Below the pieces are notes generated by a model, which worked only from the letters and a program-made list of their open reading frames with translations, was not told the DNA's origin and ran no database searches. A stretch of 61,409 nt of DNA, taken from Planctomyces sp. (GTDB lineage: Bacteria > Planctomycetota > Planctomycetia > Planctomycetales > Planctomycetaceae). This document shows positions 24,042 through 32,257 of the stretch, in pieces. The stretch is taken from positions 1 through 61,409 of the forward strand of contig SYJG01000371.1 of NCBI GenBank assembly GCA_005798445.1, read 5' to 3'. Position numbers and translations under genes: made by a program. The first letter of the stretch is position 1; each line of letters starts with the position of its first letter.

Positions 24042-26294
24042 TCAACGGCGCGATTGCGGTTTGGCAGGCGAACTCTTTAGCACCGATTCGGTCTGCCGCT
24101 TCAAGATGGAGAGGATCAGCCAGTCGCCGTGGGTCGATTCATTGGCGAGCAAGAGATTGCGTTCGGCCGGACCTTCGAGTGATCGCAGTAACTCCTCCGG
24201 AATCTTCGCGACCGCTTCGTCGAATGCCGCGCGAGCTTCATCGCTACGTCCGAGTTGGTGAAACGCTTGGGCTTTGACGAAGCATTGATAGGTGTAGAGG
24301 TGGGTCGCATACTCACCGATGGGTCGTTTGGCGAGCCAGTCCAGCGCATCGGCCGGTTCGCCCGCGCGGCAGGCGACGTAGGCTCGCGTGGTGCAGGCCC
24401 AATACATCGGACCTCGATCGGGCTCGTCCGGCTTAATCAATTCCTCGAATCGTTTCAGTGGCAAGTCAGAGATCTTGAACTCACCCTCCACGAACAGCGG
24501 GGCTTTGCAGGCACGTTCGAGGTCTTCGACAGATTCGGATTGGCCGAACTGTTCGATCAGCCGACGGCAGGTGCGACGATAACGGTCCAAATCGTTCCCC
24601 AGCACTGCAACGTACCCGACCTGCATCCGCACAATCGACTTCTCCAAGTTTTGGTTCTGGTCGGCGATCAGTTCCAAATCGGCCGCTGCCTCCTGCCACA
24701 TTCCAAGCCGTCGATACCACGAGTTGCGTTCGAGCAACGCACCAAGATCATCAGGCGTCGATTCCAGGATCAAGGTGAGCGCGGCCACTCGCAAGCGTGC
24801 CGTGTCGGCCGTCTCGCGCGGTGGTTCGACTTTGGCAACCGTCGGCGGCACAGGCTTCTTCTCGGCAGGTAACGGTGAACCGACGACGACGTCCTTGGTG
24901 CTTTTTGTGACCGGCTCAACGGGCTTGGTCTCGTTCTGGTTGCTTTCGTTGGCAGGATTGTTCGCTAACGGATTGAGCGGAGACTTGATGTCGTCCCGAT
25001 GAAAGAGTCTGAGCGGATCGGCCGTCCATTCGATGACGAGAACGCCGATCGTCAGTACCGAGACCACCCATCCCCACTTGATGATCCGTTGAGCGTTATT
25101 TCGGAGCCGATTCGCATCACCGCTGACTTGAGCCCACATGTCCTTGGTCGAGATGTACGGCATCGTCTCTTTTTCGGCGACTGGGAACTGGTAGGCCACC
25201 GTGGAATCGCCGGTCTCTGTTGGCGACTCGTCAAATGCGGCCACGAGATCCGCTGGATCATCCGCCGCAACTGGGACGAGAGTTAGGCAGCATTCCAGGT
25301 CAGCGGCGACGTCGGCCATCGACAAATATCGCTGCTCCGGCTGCTTGGCCACCATCTTCTGAAAGATGCGTTCCAGTTCGGCAGGCACTTCCGGCCGCGC
25401 GTCGAGCAGTGATGGAATCGGCGACTCGCTGTGAGCCAGCAGCTTGGCCATCGCCGAGTTTCCCTCGTAAGCCAATCGCCCGGTCAGCAGAAACCACAAC
25501 GTGATCCCCAAGCTGTATATGTCGGCGCGAGCGTCTGCGTGCCTGGAATCTTCAGCTTGTTCGGGAGCCATGTAATCAACCGTGCCGATCGCCGCTCCCG
25601 TCGTGGTGAGCTCCGCCGCTCCGTCCGCCACCGCCATTCGCGCCAGTCCGAGATCCAGAACCTTGATCGTCCCCGATCGGTCACGCAGCAAGTTCGACGG
25701 CTTGATGTCGCGATGCACGATCCCCTGATGATGCGCGTAATCCAGCCCCAGCGCGGCTTGCCGAGTGAAGTCGATCGCCCAACGAATCGGCAGCTTTCCG
25801 CAGCGCCGAACTAAAGCCAGCAAGTCGGCCCCGTCAACGTACTCCATCACCAGGAACCGCCGCGCGCCATCCAGTTCCGCGTCCAACGCTTTGACGATGT
25901 TCGGATGCGTCAACTTCGCCGCCGCCTGCACCTCGCGCTCAAACCGCTGAGTCAATTCGGGACGCCCCGCAATCCTCGGCGACAAAACCTTCAAAGCCAC
26001 GATGCGATCCATCCGCCGATGCTGGGCCTTGTAGACAATCCCCATGCCTCCCTGTCCAAGCTTTCCGAGAATCACATAGTTTCCCAGCACGAGCGACGGC
26101 CCCTTGCCCGCGAAGATTTGATCCGCCTGAAACGGAGTCAGCTTCTTCTGCTGAACCAACTCGCGAGCCAACGCTTCGCCGTCTTGGGGCGGCTGACCCT
26201 CAGCCTGGCTTGGTAGAAATGCCGTAACGGCGGCGGCATCCATGAGGCCACTCGCAGTCAGTTGCTGAGTGAATTCGTCTTTGCTCAACGACAT
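24042..26294 (-). CDS. Ser/Thr protein kinase, membrane-anchored, with C-terminal helical repeats
   Basis: About 750 residues from the ATG at 26294 (MSLSKDEFTQQLTASGLMDA). Residues 1-70 form an N-terminal module shared with the other kinases here (LARELVQQKKLTPFQADQIF). The kinase domain (about 72-340) has the glycine loop [14 protein letters not shown], the ATP Lys in IVALKVLSP, the catalytic loop [12 protein letters not shown] and DLG replacing DFG in KVLDLGLARM, then GTVDYMAPEQAED; it should be active. A single membrane segment (WGWVVSVLTIGVLVIEW) lies near 405-421, followed by a Pro/Lys-rich linker and a helical, TPR-like region to the end. The N-terminal kinase is cytoplasmic and the C-terminal part probably outside. 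Its targets are unknown. It is 111 bases from the enolase-superfamily gene on the same strand. Confidence 0.92.
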   Translation of the reverse strand: MSLSKDEFTQQLTASGLMDAAAVTAFLPSQAEGQPPQDGEALARELVQQKKLTPFQADQIFAGKGPSLVLGNYVILGKLGQGGMGIVYKAQHRRMDRIVALKVLSPRIAGRPELTQRFEREVQAAAKLTHPNIVKALDAELDGARRFLVMEYVDGADLLALVRRCGKLPIRWAIDFTRQAALGLDYAHHQGIVHRDIKPSNLLRDRSGTIKVLDLGLARMAVADGAAELTTTGAAIGTVDYMAPEQAEDSRHADARADIYSLGITLWFLLTGRLAYEGNSAMAKLLAHSESPIPSLLDARPEVPAELERIFQKMVAKQPEQRYLSMADVAADLECCLTLVPVAADDPADLVAAFDESPTETGDSTVAYQFPVAEKETMPYISTKDMWAQVSGDANRLRNNAQRIIKWGWVVSVLTIGVLVIEWTADPLRLFHRDDIKSPLNPLANNPANESNQNETKPVEPVTKSTKDVVVGSPLPAEKKPVPPTVAKVEPPRETADTARLRVAALTLILESTPDDLGALLERNSWYRRLGMWQEAAADLELIADQNQNLEKSIVRMQVGYVAVLGNDLDRYRRTCRRLIEQFGQSESVEDLERACKAPLFVEGEFKISDLPLKRFEELIKPDEPDRGPMYWACTTRAYVACRAGEPADALDWLAKRPIGEYATHLYTYQCFVKAQAFHQLGRSDEARAAFDEAVAKIPEELLRSLEGPAERNLLLANESTHGDWLILSILKRQTESVLKSSPAKPQSRR

Positions 26295-26405
26295 GACGCA
26301 TTCCCGATATGAAGGCATTTGCGGGTGATGGTACTGCGAGTTGCCGCGGCACAACACCAAAAAGTCTCACACTTCGGAAGTCGGACATCGATCGCGCAGC
26401 AGGCG

Positions 26406-27620
26406 TCAGTAATCCGCGATCGAACCGTCTGGATTTCGTCCGCGCGTCGGCCATTCTGGCTTGCTTGGAGTCTTCGCCAGTTCTGAGAGTTTCGCCTCGT
26501 CGATCTCGCAGCACAGACCGACCCCTTGCGGCAGCGAGGCGTAGCCGTCCTTGTCGATCGTCCAGTTCTTCGTCACGAGGCCCGGCGGCGAGATGCTCGG
26601 ATAGTACTCGTGGATCAAATAGAACGGCACTGCCGCGCTGCAATGCAAACTGGCGGTCGCGCCGAGGTCGGTCGTCACGCAATGCGGAGCGATCGGGACG
26701 TGATACGCCTCGCCGAGGATTGCGATCTTGCGAAGCTGCGTGATGCCGCCGGTGTGAGCGCAATCGACTTGCAGGATGTCGGCGCAACCTTCGTGCAGGT
26801 AGGTGATGACATCCCAAATTGTGCGTGCCTGCTCGCCGACCGCCAGTGGGATGCTGATGTGCTGTTTGAGCCGCTTGAAGACTTCGATGTTGCCGGGGAC
26901 GGCCGGCTCTTCGAGGTACAGCACGTCGTACGGCTTGATCGCGTTGGCGAACTGAATCAGGAACGGCGGAGGCATCGCGCAGTGCGCGTCGAACATCACG
27001 ATTCCGTCCGGACCGACTTGTTTGCGAGCGTTCTCGACCGACTTCACGAAGCCCTCGATCTGTTGCGGATTGCCAGAGAACGGTTGCGGCCCGGCTCCGA
27101 CTTTGGTGGCGTTCGGCGTCGGATAGAACCGCAACTTGTCGCGTGTCGGCCCGCCGAGCAGCCGATAAACCGGCACGCCCCACAGCTTGCCGGTGATGTC
27201 CCACAGCGCCATGTCGATACCGGCCAGCGTGTGTGTCATGAATGGCCCGCCGCGCATGTCGCGGTGTGAGCGATAAATCTTCTGCCACAGATGCTCGATC
27301 CGCGTCGGATTCTCGCCGTCGAGCAATTCAAACAACGACTTCGCCAGCAGCGCCGCAACATACGGCTCAAGCTGGTCGATCTCGCCCCAGCCGGTGACGC
27401 CGTGATTCGTCTCCAGCTTGAGGAACACTTTCCGCTGCATCGGCGTGGCGGTGAGCTTCGTGATTTTGATCGTCGTCGTCCGGTCGCCGACGTTCGCCGC
27501 TGGGTTGTTCGAGTCGTCAACGCCGAACGCCTCGTTGAATCGCGGACCGAAGCTGCTGGCCGCAAGCCCTCCCGCCGCCATTGCACCCAACGAAGTCAGC
27601 CAATCACGTCGGTTCGTCAT
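26406..27620 (-). CDS. Mandelate racemase/muconate lactonizing enzyme family protein (sugar-acid dehydratase-like)
   Basis: About 404 residues from the ATG at 27620, which follows a GGGAG box; the N-terminus is a Tat signal (MTNRRDWLTSLGAMAAGGLA). Enolase-superfamily features follow: HTLAGIDMALWDITGKLWGV and PVYRLLGGPTRDKLRFY of the capping domain, then metal ligand candidates Asp in VMFDAHC, Glu in LYLEEPAVPGN and Glu in AVGEQART, then Asp in QVDCAHTGGIT and His in IAPHCVTTD in the barrel. This resembles D-galactonate/D-gluconate dehydratase-like members, which remove water from sugar acids. Export of such an enzyme by Tat is a planctomycete habit. The substrate is not certain. The kinase gene follows in the same direction. 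Confidence 0.88.
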   Translation of the reverse strand: MTNRRDWLTSLGAMAAGGLAASSFGPRFNEAFGVDDSNNPAANVGDRTTTIKITKLTATPMQRKVFLKLETNHGVTGWGEIDQLEPYVAALLAKSLFELLDGENPTRIEHLWQKIYRSHRDMRGGPFMTHTLAGIDMALWDITGKLWGVPVYRLLGGPTRDKLRFYPTPNATKVGAGPQPFSGNPQQIEGFVKSVENARKQVGPDGIVMFDAHCAMPPPFLIQFANAIKPYDVLYLEEPAVPGNIEVFKRLKQHISIPLAVGEQARTIWDVITYLHEGCADILQVDCAHTGGITQLRKIAILGEAYHVPIAPHCVTTDLGATASLHCSAAVPFYLIHEYYPSISPPGLVTKNWTIDKDGYASLPQGVGLCCEIDEAKLSELAKTPSKPEWPTRGRNPDGSIADY

Positions 27621-27797
27621 TTCATTGCTCCCGAAGGCGTGGTCTGTTTCAAAGCACCGAGCCAAAGCGACTCAGATTTAGCGGCATCGTGACGACTTCA
27701 AGTCTCGATGTCGTGTCTCGTCCAAGATCACTCGCGGGGTCGGATGGGCAATTTATTGGGGCTTCGATTCGCCCTTGGGCAAGTCAAGACGCGGTCT

Positions 27798-27869
27798 CTC
27801 TGCGCTCTTCGCTTCTCTGCGGTGAATCAAGCGTTTCTTTCACCGCAGAGAAGCGAAGAGCGCAGAGAA
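27798..27869. repeat. Perfect 29-bp inverted repeat in the 396-base divergent gap
   Basis: Arms at 27798-27826 (TCTCTGCGCTCTTCGCTTCT...) and 27841-27869 are exact complements around a 14-base loop. It sits between the divergent enolase-superfamily gene (start 27620) and the ECF sigma factor gene (start 28017). Nothing else could be supported in that gap. Confidence 0.9.
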
Positions 27870-28016
27870 GGCGCAAACATCCATCTGAGTCCCAATAAAC
27901 ACTTCGTGACCGACGAGATTTTGGAACCACGGATGTCACCGAAACCGCCTGTGGCACCACTACACTGTGGACAATGAAAACAGAGAACGATGAGTTTCCG
28001 CGATTCGGAGGAAATC

Positions 28017-29801
28017 ATGGTAACAGCGACCATTGGCTCGGCCGGTACAGACGCGGCGTTGTGGCAGTTGGTGTGTGGTGGCGACCGGCAGGCGTTTGCG
28101 GAGTTGGTGGGGCGGCATCAGTCGGCGGTGTCGGCGGTCGCGTACAACGCTTGCGGCGATCTGACGCTCAGTGAAGACATCGCTCAAGAAGCCTTTTGGG
28201 CCGCGTGGCGAGAACGGACGGCGCTGCTGGACCCCTCGCGGCTGCGAGCTTGGTTGTGTGGAATTGCGCGGAACTTGGCCAGGAACGCGGTGCGGCGAAC
28301 GCGGCCCTCCGAATCGCTCGATGGGCAAGCCGAACCGGAGGACGCGGGTCGCGAGCCGGCCGACGAAGCGGTCTCGCGCGAAGAGCAGTCGCTCGTGTGG
28401 CAGGCGCTCGAAGAGATTCCCGAAACTTACCGCGAGCCCTTGATCTTGTTTCATCGCGAGCATCAATCCGTCGCCGAAGTGGCGCTGACGCTCGAACTTT
28501 CCTCCGATGCCGTGAAGCAACGTCTGTCGCGTGGACGCGAATTGCTGCGCGAGCAGGTTGCGGAATTGGTCGAACGGACGTTGCAAAGCAGTCGCCCGTT
28601 GGCCGGGTTCACGGTGGCAGTCATGGCCGGATTGACGGTGCTGTCGGCAGGAACGAAGTCCGCGATCGCCGGAACCGGCGGAGCGGTTGCCGTCGGAACC
28701 GGCACTGCGGTGCTGAAGAGTTCGCCGGTCGCCGCGTTCACCAGCGGAGCGGCGACAGCCAGCGCGACCGGACTGCTGGGCGGACTGTTCGGGGCACTGG
28801 CCGGGCTGGTGGGCAGTTGGTTCGGAACGTGGTTACCGGCGCAGCTCGCGCCGACGAACCGCGAGCGGCAACATCTACTGCGTGTTGGACGACGAATGCT
28901 GATCGTGTCGGCGCTCGCGTCGTTGCTTCTGCTGGTTGCGATCTTGGCCTGCGTTTCCGCGAGATTGCTCGGGATGCCGACCGTCATCGTGACGGTGGGT
29001 TGGATCTTCTTGTTTCAAGCTTATGTTTGGACCGAATGCGTCTTCACCTGGCGTGCGATTCGGCGTATCCGAGCCGAGACGCCGACAGATTCCGATCGCA
29101 ATTCCGCTCCGCTCGCCGTGGCCGCGCAGCGCGTCGTGAATCAATGGGAAGGCCGAGTCTATCGCAGCTCCGCCACACTGCTGGGTCTGCCGCTGATCGA
29201 CATTTGCGTGAGTTCTCCCGGCTTGCCGACGCCCGGTGTTGGTGATCGGCCGCCGCCGCGTCAGAAAGCGCGCGGCTGGATCGCCATCGGTGATCGTGCG
29301 GACGGAATTCTGCTGGCCATTGGCGGTGTGGCTCGTGGATTGATCGCGCTGGGGGGCATCGCGGTCGGCGGCGTCAGCATCGGCGGTCTTTCCATCGGCG
29401 TGGTGTCCCTGGGTGGTCTGGCGGTGGGAGCCGTGGCACTGGGGGGCTTGGGAGTCGGTGGCATCGCGTTCGGTGGCGGAGCGATCGGCTGGCAAGCCTG
29501 CGGCGGCGGAGCGCTGGGTTGGGATGTTGCGGTTGGCGGTGGTGCGGTCGCGTATCACGCCGCGTATGGCGGCGGCGCACTGGCTCACGACCTCGCCGTT
29601 GGTGGCGGTGTCTCCGCGCTGCACGCGAACGATGCGGTCGCCAAGGAATTCTTCGAGGGACACTGGCTCGTCGAGTCACTGAAGTGGTTTGGAGCACACC
29701 AAACGTCGATGACCGTGGCCATCATTGTCCTGAGCCTACTGCCGTCGCTGCTTTGCGCGAAATTGATGTACCACCGCAAAACAGTCCCGACGCCTCCTTG
29801 A
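28017..29801 (+). CDS. ECF sigma factor fused to a multi-pass membrane domain with a Gly-rich pentapeptide repeat
   Basis: About 594 residues. The ATG at 28017 follows a GGAGG box (28008-28012) and is preferred over an ATG 27 bases earlier. Sigma region 2 (about residues 10-95) includes EDIAQEAFWAAWRERTALLD and RLRAWLCGIARNLARNAVRR; region 4 (about 125-190) includes LEEIPETYREPLILFHREHQ and LELSSDAVKQRLSRGRELLR. After a hydrophobic stretch come membrane segments at about 195-215, 250-275, 295-340 and a last one near the C-terminus (VAIIVLSLLPSLLC). Between about 420 and 545 a five-residue repeat of the type xAVGG runs for about a dozen units (IAVGGVSIGGLSIGVVSLGG). A sigma factor tethered in the membrane would need proteolysis or a conformational change to reach promoters. 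No separate anti-sigma gene is adjacent; the fused domain may do that job. Confidence 0.88.
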   Translation: MVTATIGSAGTDAALWQLVCGGDRQAFAELVGRHQSAVSAVAYNACGDLTLSEDIAQEAFWAAWRERTALLDPSRLRAWLCGIARNLARNAVRRTRPSESLDGQAEPEDAGREPADEAVSREEQSLVWQALEEIPETYREPLILFHREHQSVAEVALTLELSSDAVKQRLSRGRELLREQVAELVERTLQSSRPLAGFTVAVMAGLTVLSAGTKSAIAGTGGAVAVGTGTAVLKSSPVAAFTSGAATASATGLLGGLFGALAGLVGSWFGTWLPAQLAPTNRERQHLLRVGRRMLIVSALASLLLLVAILACVSARLLGMPTVIVTVGWIFLFQAYVWTECVFTWRAIRRIRAETPTDSDRNSAPLAVAAQRVVNQWEGRVYRSSATLLGLPLIDICVSSPGLPTPGVGDRPPPRQKARGWIAIGDRADGILLAIGGVARGLIALGGIAVGGVSIGGLSIGVVSLGGLAVGAVALGGLGVGGIAFGGGAIGWQACGGGALGWDVAVGGGAVAYHAAYGGGALAHDLAVGGGVSALHANDAVAKEFFEGHWLVESLKWFGAHQTSMTVAIIVLSLLPSLLCAKLMYHRKTVPTPP

Positions 29802-29910
29802 GTCACCGCCGACGCCCGCCTGTCTGGACTTTGCGATACACTCCTCGGCCTTCGCCCTTGAGTTTTGTCGGTGAGGGCTGGTGGCTGTCTTGCGGAGAGT
29901 GTTCGCTTCG

Positions 29911-31062
29911 ATGTCGTCTCATTTTCTGTTTGTCGTTTGCCAGGTCGGCTCGGAAGCCACGGTCAAGAACGAGGTCGCCCGAAAGCACCCGAGCTTTCGG
30001 TTTTCGTTTTCGCGGCGCGGGTTTCTCACGTTTCGCATTCCCGACGAGGTCGCTCGCGATCGCAAATTTGAGTTGAATTGTGCGTTTGCTCGGACGTGGG
30101 GCTTCTCTCTGGGAAAAGCGGTCGGGACCGACGGGCAGCAGTTGGTTCGCGATTTCTGGAAGCCGTTCGCCGAGCGTTATCCGGCGGATGTGTTGGCCCA
30201 GTTCAAGCATCTGCATGTCTGGCAACGCGATCGGTTCGTTCCGGGAGACTCTGATGTCGAACCGGGAATCACTCCACTGGCCGAGGGCATCGGAGAGTTG
30301 ATCCTGGATGATCGCACCTCGTCGGCGAGCGGCTGGGCGTCAGCCCACCGAGATTCCTCGACGACATCTGACCTGCATGAACTCGGTGGGCCGACGCCCA
30401 GCCGCTCGCCACTTCCACTGAATGAAGTCGCCCAAGTTGGCGATCGCGTTTTGGATTGCGTCATCGTCGAGCCGAACGAATGGTGGTTCGGTTGGCATCG
30501 AGCGTGTTCCGTCGAGACTTGCTGGCCGGGGGGCGTACCGGGCGTGGACGCGCCGGACAACATGATTTCGCGAGCGTATCTGAAGATGGGCGAGTCGTTG
30601 TTGTGGTCCGAGCTACCGATTCAGCCGGGCGATCGGTTTGTCGAGATCGGCAGTTCTCCGGGCGGTTCGTGCCAAGCGTTGTTGGATCGCGGCTGTCTCG
30701 TGACCGGCATCGACCCCGCCGAGATGGACCCGCTGTTGCTGGCCAATCCGAACTTCACCCATCTGCGATCGCGAGCGAAGAGAGTCGAACGGAACGACTT
30801 TCAATCGTTTCGCTGGCTGGCGATGGATGCGAACGTTGCTCCGAAATACACGCTCGACACGGTCGAGGCGATCGTGACTCAACCCAACGTGCGGATCGAA
30901 GGTCTGTTGCTGACGCTCAAGCTGACCGACTTGGCTCTGGCCGCTGAGCTGCCGTTGTTTCACAAGCGCATCCGATCGTGGGGCTATCGCCGAGTGCGTG
31001 CTCGGCAATTGGCGTTCAATCGGCAAGAGGTGTGCGTGGTTGCGACTGAACGCACCATGTAA
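29911..31062 (+). CDS. RlmM-like SAM-dependent rRNA methyltransferase
   Basis: About 383 residues from the ATG at 29911, 12 bases after GGAGAG; an in-frame start 30 bases earlier is possible. The C-terminal half is a Rossmann-type methyltransferase: motif I is FVEIGSSPGGSCQALLDRGC, and VTGIDPAEMD and WLAMDANVAP supply further SAM and catalytic positions. The N-terminal half (SHFLFVVCQVGSEATVKNEV, FSRRGFLTFRIPDE) resembles the THUMP-like region of RlmM, which 2'-O-methylates C2498 of 23S rRNA. A 29-bp inverted repeat at 30324-30410 is inserted in frame between the halves and adds about 30 residues. The TAA stop lies inside the left arm of another repeat. It is convergent with the 3-methyladenine glycosylase gene. 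Confidence 0.75.
   Translation: MSSHFLFVVCQVGSEATVKNEVARKHPSFRFSFSRRGFLTFRIPDEVARDRKFELNCAFARTWGFSLGKAVGTDGQQLVRDFWKPFAERYPADVLAQFKHLHVWQRDRFVPGDSDVEPGITPLAEGIGELILDDRTSSASGWASAHRDSSTTSDLHELGGPTPSRSPLPLNEVAQVGDRVLDCVIVEPNEWWFGWHRACSVETCWPGGVPGVDAPDNMISRAYLKMGESLLWSELPIQPGDRFVEIGSSPGGSCQALLDRGCLVTGIDPAEMDPLLLANPNFTHLRSRAKRVERNDFQSFRWLAMDANVAPKYTLDTVEAIVTQPNVRIEGLLLTLKLTDLALAAELPLFHKRIRSWGYRRVRARQLAFNRQEVCVVATERTM
30324..30410. repeat. 29-bp inverted repeat inserted in frame in the methyltransferase gene
   Basis: Arms at 30324-30352 (GGCGAGCGGCTGGGCGTCAG...) and 30382-30410 pair with one mismatch. It encodes ASGWASAHRDSSTTSDLHEL and GGPTPSRS between the N-terminal and methyltransferase domains. 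A half copy of the same family appears at about 61360-61390. Confidence 0.9.
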
Positions 31063-31162
31063 CCCGATGCGTCAGCGAGGGAGTGAGGAATCTTCAAGGG
31101 CATCGTCACGTTCTAACCACGTAAACGCTTTGCACGCTCCCTCGCTGACGCTTCGGGTTACA
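31058..31162. repeat. 26-bp inverted repeat at a convergent junction, overlapping a stop codon
   Basis: Arms at 31058-31083 (TGTAACCCGATGCGTCAGCG...) and 31137-31162 pair with one mismatch. The TAA stop of the methyltransferase gene (31060-31062) lies in the left arm. It belongs to the GTAACCCGA family and could terminate both converging transcripts. Confidence 0.88.
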
Positions 31163-31187
31163 AATGGGAGGGCGTTTCTCAACGGCC

Positions 31188-31796
31188 TCATTGGTGCCGA
31201 TCGGTATGCGGCTTTCGCGGTCCGCTCACAAACGGACTGTCTTTCAGAAAGAACCGTAGCTCCAAACCGTGGCCGGACGTCACGCCGATGCGCGGTGACA
31301 TGGCGATCTCGTGATCGCTGACTTCAGCGTCGTCACCCTGTTCGATCCAGATACGAGCTCCGCGTGTGAGATCCCAGCCATCCAGGCGTCTATTCACGTC
31401 GAAGGCTTCACAGAGTCGAGCGGGACCGCGAGCTAGATCAATCGGCGAGCACTGACGACGTTGCTGCATGAGTTCGATTCCCAACTGCGGCTGAACCGCC
31501 CGAATGAGCACGGCACTGGCGACCCCGCGTGATTCCGTCACGGCGTTCAGGCAATGCCGAGCGTGAATCGGATAGACGTACAACACCCCCGCGCGGCCGA
31601 ACATCGTCGCGCTCTTGCGATTCCTCCCGCGATACGAATGCGACGCCGGGTCGTTCGCCGCGAGATAGGCTTCGGTTTCCACGATGATGCCAGAGCACAG
31701 GCCCTGCGACGTGCGGCGAATGAGCCGCTTCCCAATCAACTCGCGAGCGACTGCCACGGGATCTCGGTTGTAGAAGTCTCGTTTCAGCAAAGTCAT
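31188..31796 (-). CDS. DNA-3-methyladenine glycosylase (AAG/MPG family)
   Basis: Predicted 202 residues, the normal size for bacterial members. It removes alkylated purines such as 3-methyladenine from DNA. Signatures in order are LLKRDFYNRDPVAVARELIG, IIVETEAYLAANDPASHSYR with the catalytic Glu in VETEAY, RNRKSATMFGRAGVLYVYPI, ASAVLIRAVQP, the LARGPARLCEAFDV segment, and the C-terminal SPRIGV. The ATG at 31796 opens MTLLKRDFYNR as in the family. A few residues at the C-terminus (RKPHTDRHQ) replace the usual ending. It is convergent with the methyltransferase gene. Confidence 0.94.
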   Translation of the reverse strand: MTLLKRDFYNRDPVAVARELIGKRLIRRTSQGLCSGIIVETEAYLAANDPASHSYRGRNRKSATMFGRAGVLYVYPIHARHCLNAVTESRGVASAVLIRAVQPQLGIELMQQRRQCSPIDLARGPARLCEAFDVNRRLDGWDLTRGARIWIEQGDDAEVSDHEIAMSPRIGVTSGHGLELRFFLKDSPFVSGPRKPHTDRHQ

Positions 31797-32257
31797 GGCA
31801 TCACTCTATCAGTCTCGAGAGTGGTCGACGAATAGGACGCTCGCAAGCCACCAGTGCTACGGAGCAATCTCCGGTGGCAACGAGGTGACCGCGCGACTCT
31901 CAATGTTGCGGTACGAGGCCGTGCCGCGGAAGGGGGTGAGGTCGGTCATGTCTTTGTCAAAAACAATTCGCGAATTGGTGTCGGGCAATTGGTCTTTGCC
32001 ACGATGTATCTGTTGTGAGCGGTCGCATGGTTCCAACGGGAACCGCGACGCTCATCCCGATTTCACCAGTTGCGCCGACCGAATCCCATCACCGTTGGGA
32101 ATGCCGGTCGCGCGGGACATTGGCGCGATGCGGGGCTGATTCTCTTTTGCCCGTGATTTCGCTTTTGCTCAGCAGGGACAGGGTGCGCCTTTTCGACTGG
32201 CTCGCGGGGTGTCCGTGCGCGGATCGGATTCCATTCACCACAATTCGGGAGACCGCC
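31797..32257. other. Intergenic region upstream of the giant RTX-like protein gene
   Basis: This 461-base divergent gap holds no gene that I can support. A small open frame (31795-32139) and the in-frame extension of the giant gene both lack family features. It should contain promoters for the glycosylase and the giant protein. No inverted repeat of the kinds seen elsewhere was found here. Confidence 0.5.

Noticed and set aside
31795-32139. A 114-codon frame upstream of the giant protein
   Set aside because: No ribosome binding site or family similarity; composition is that of non-coding DNA.
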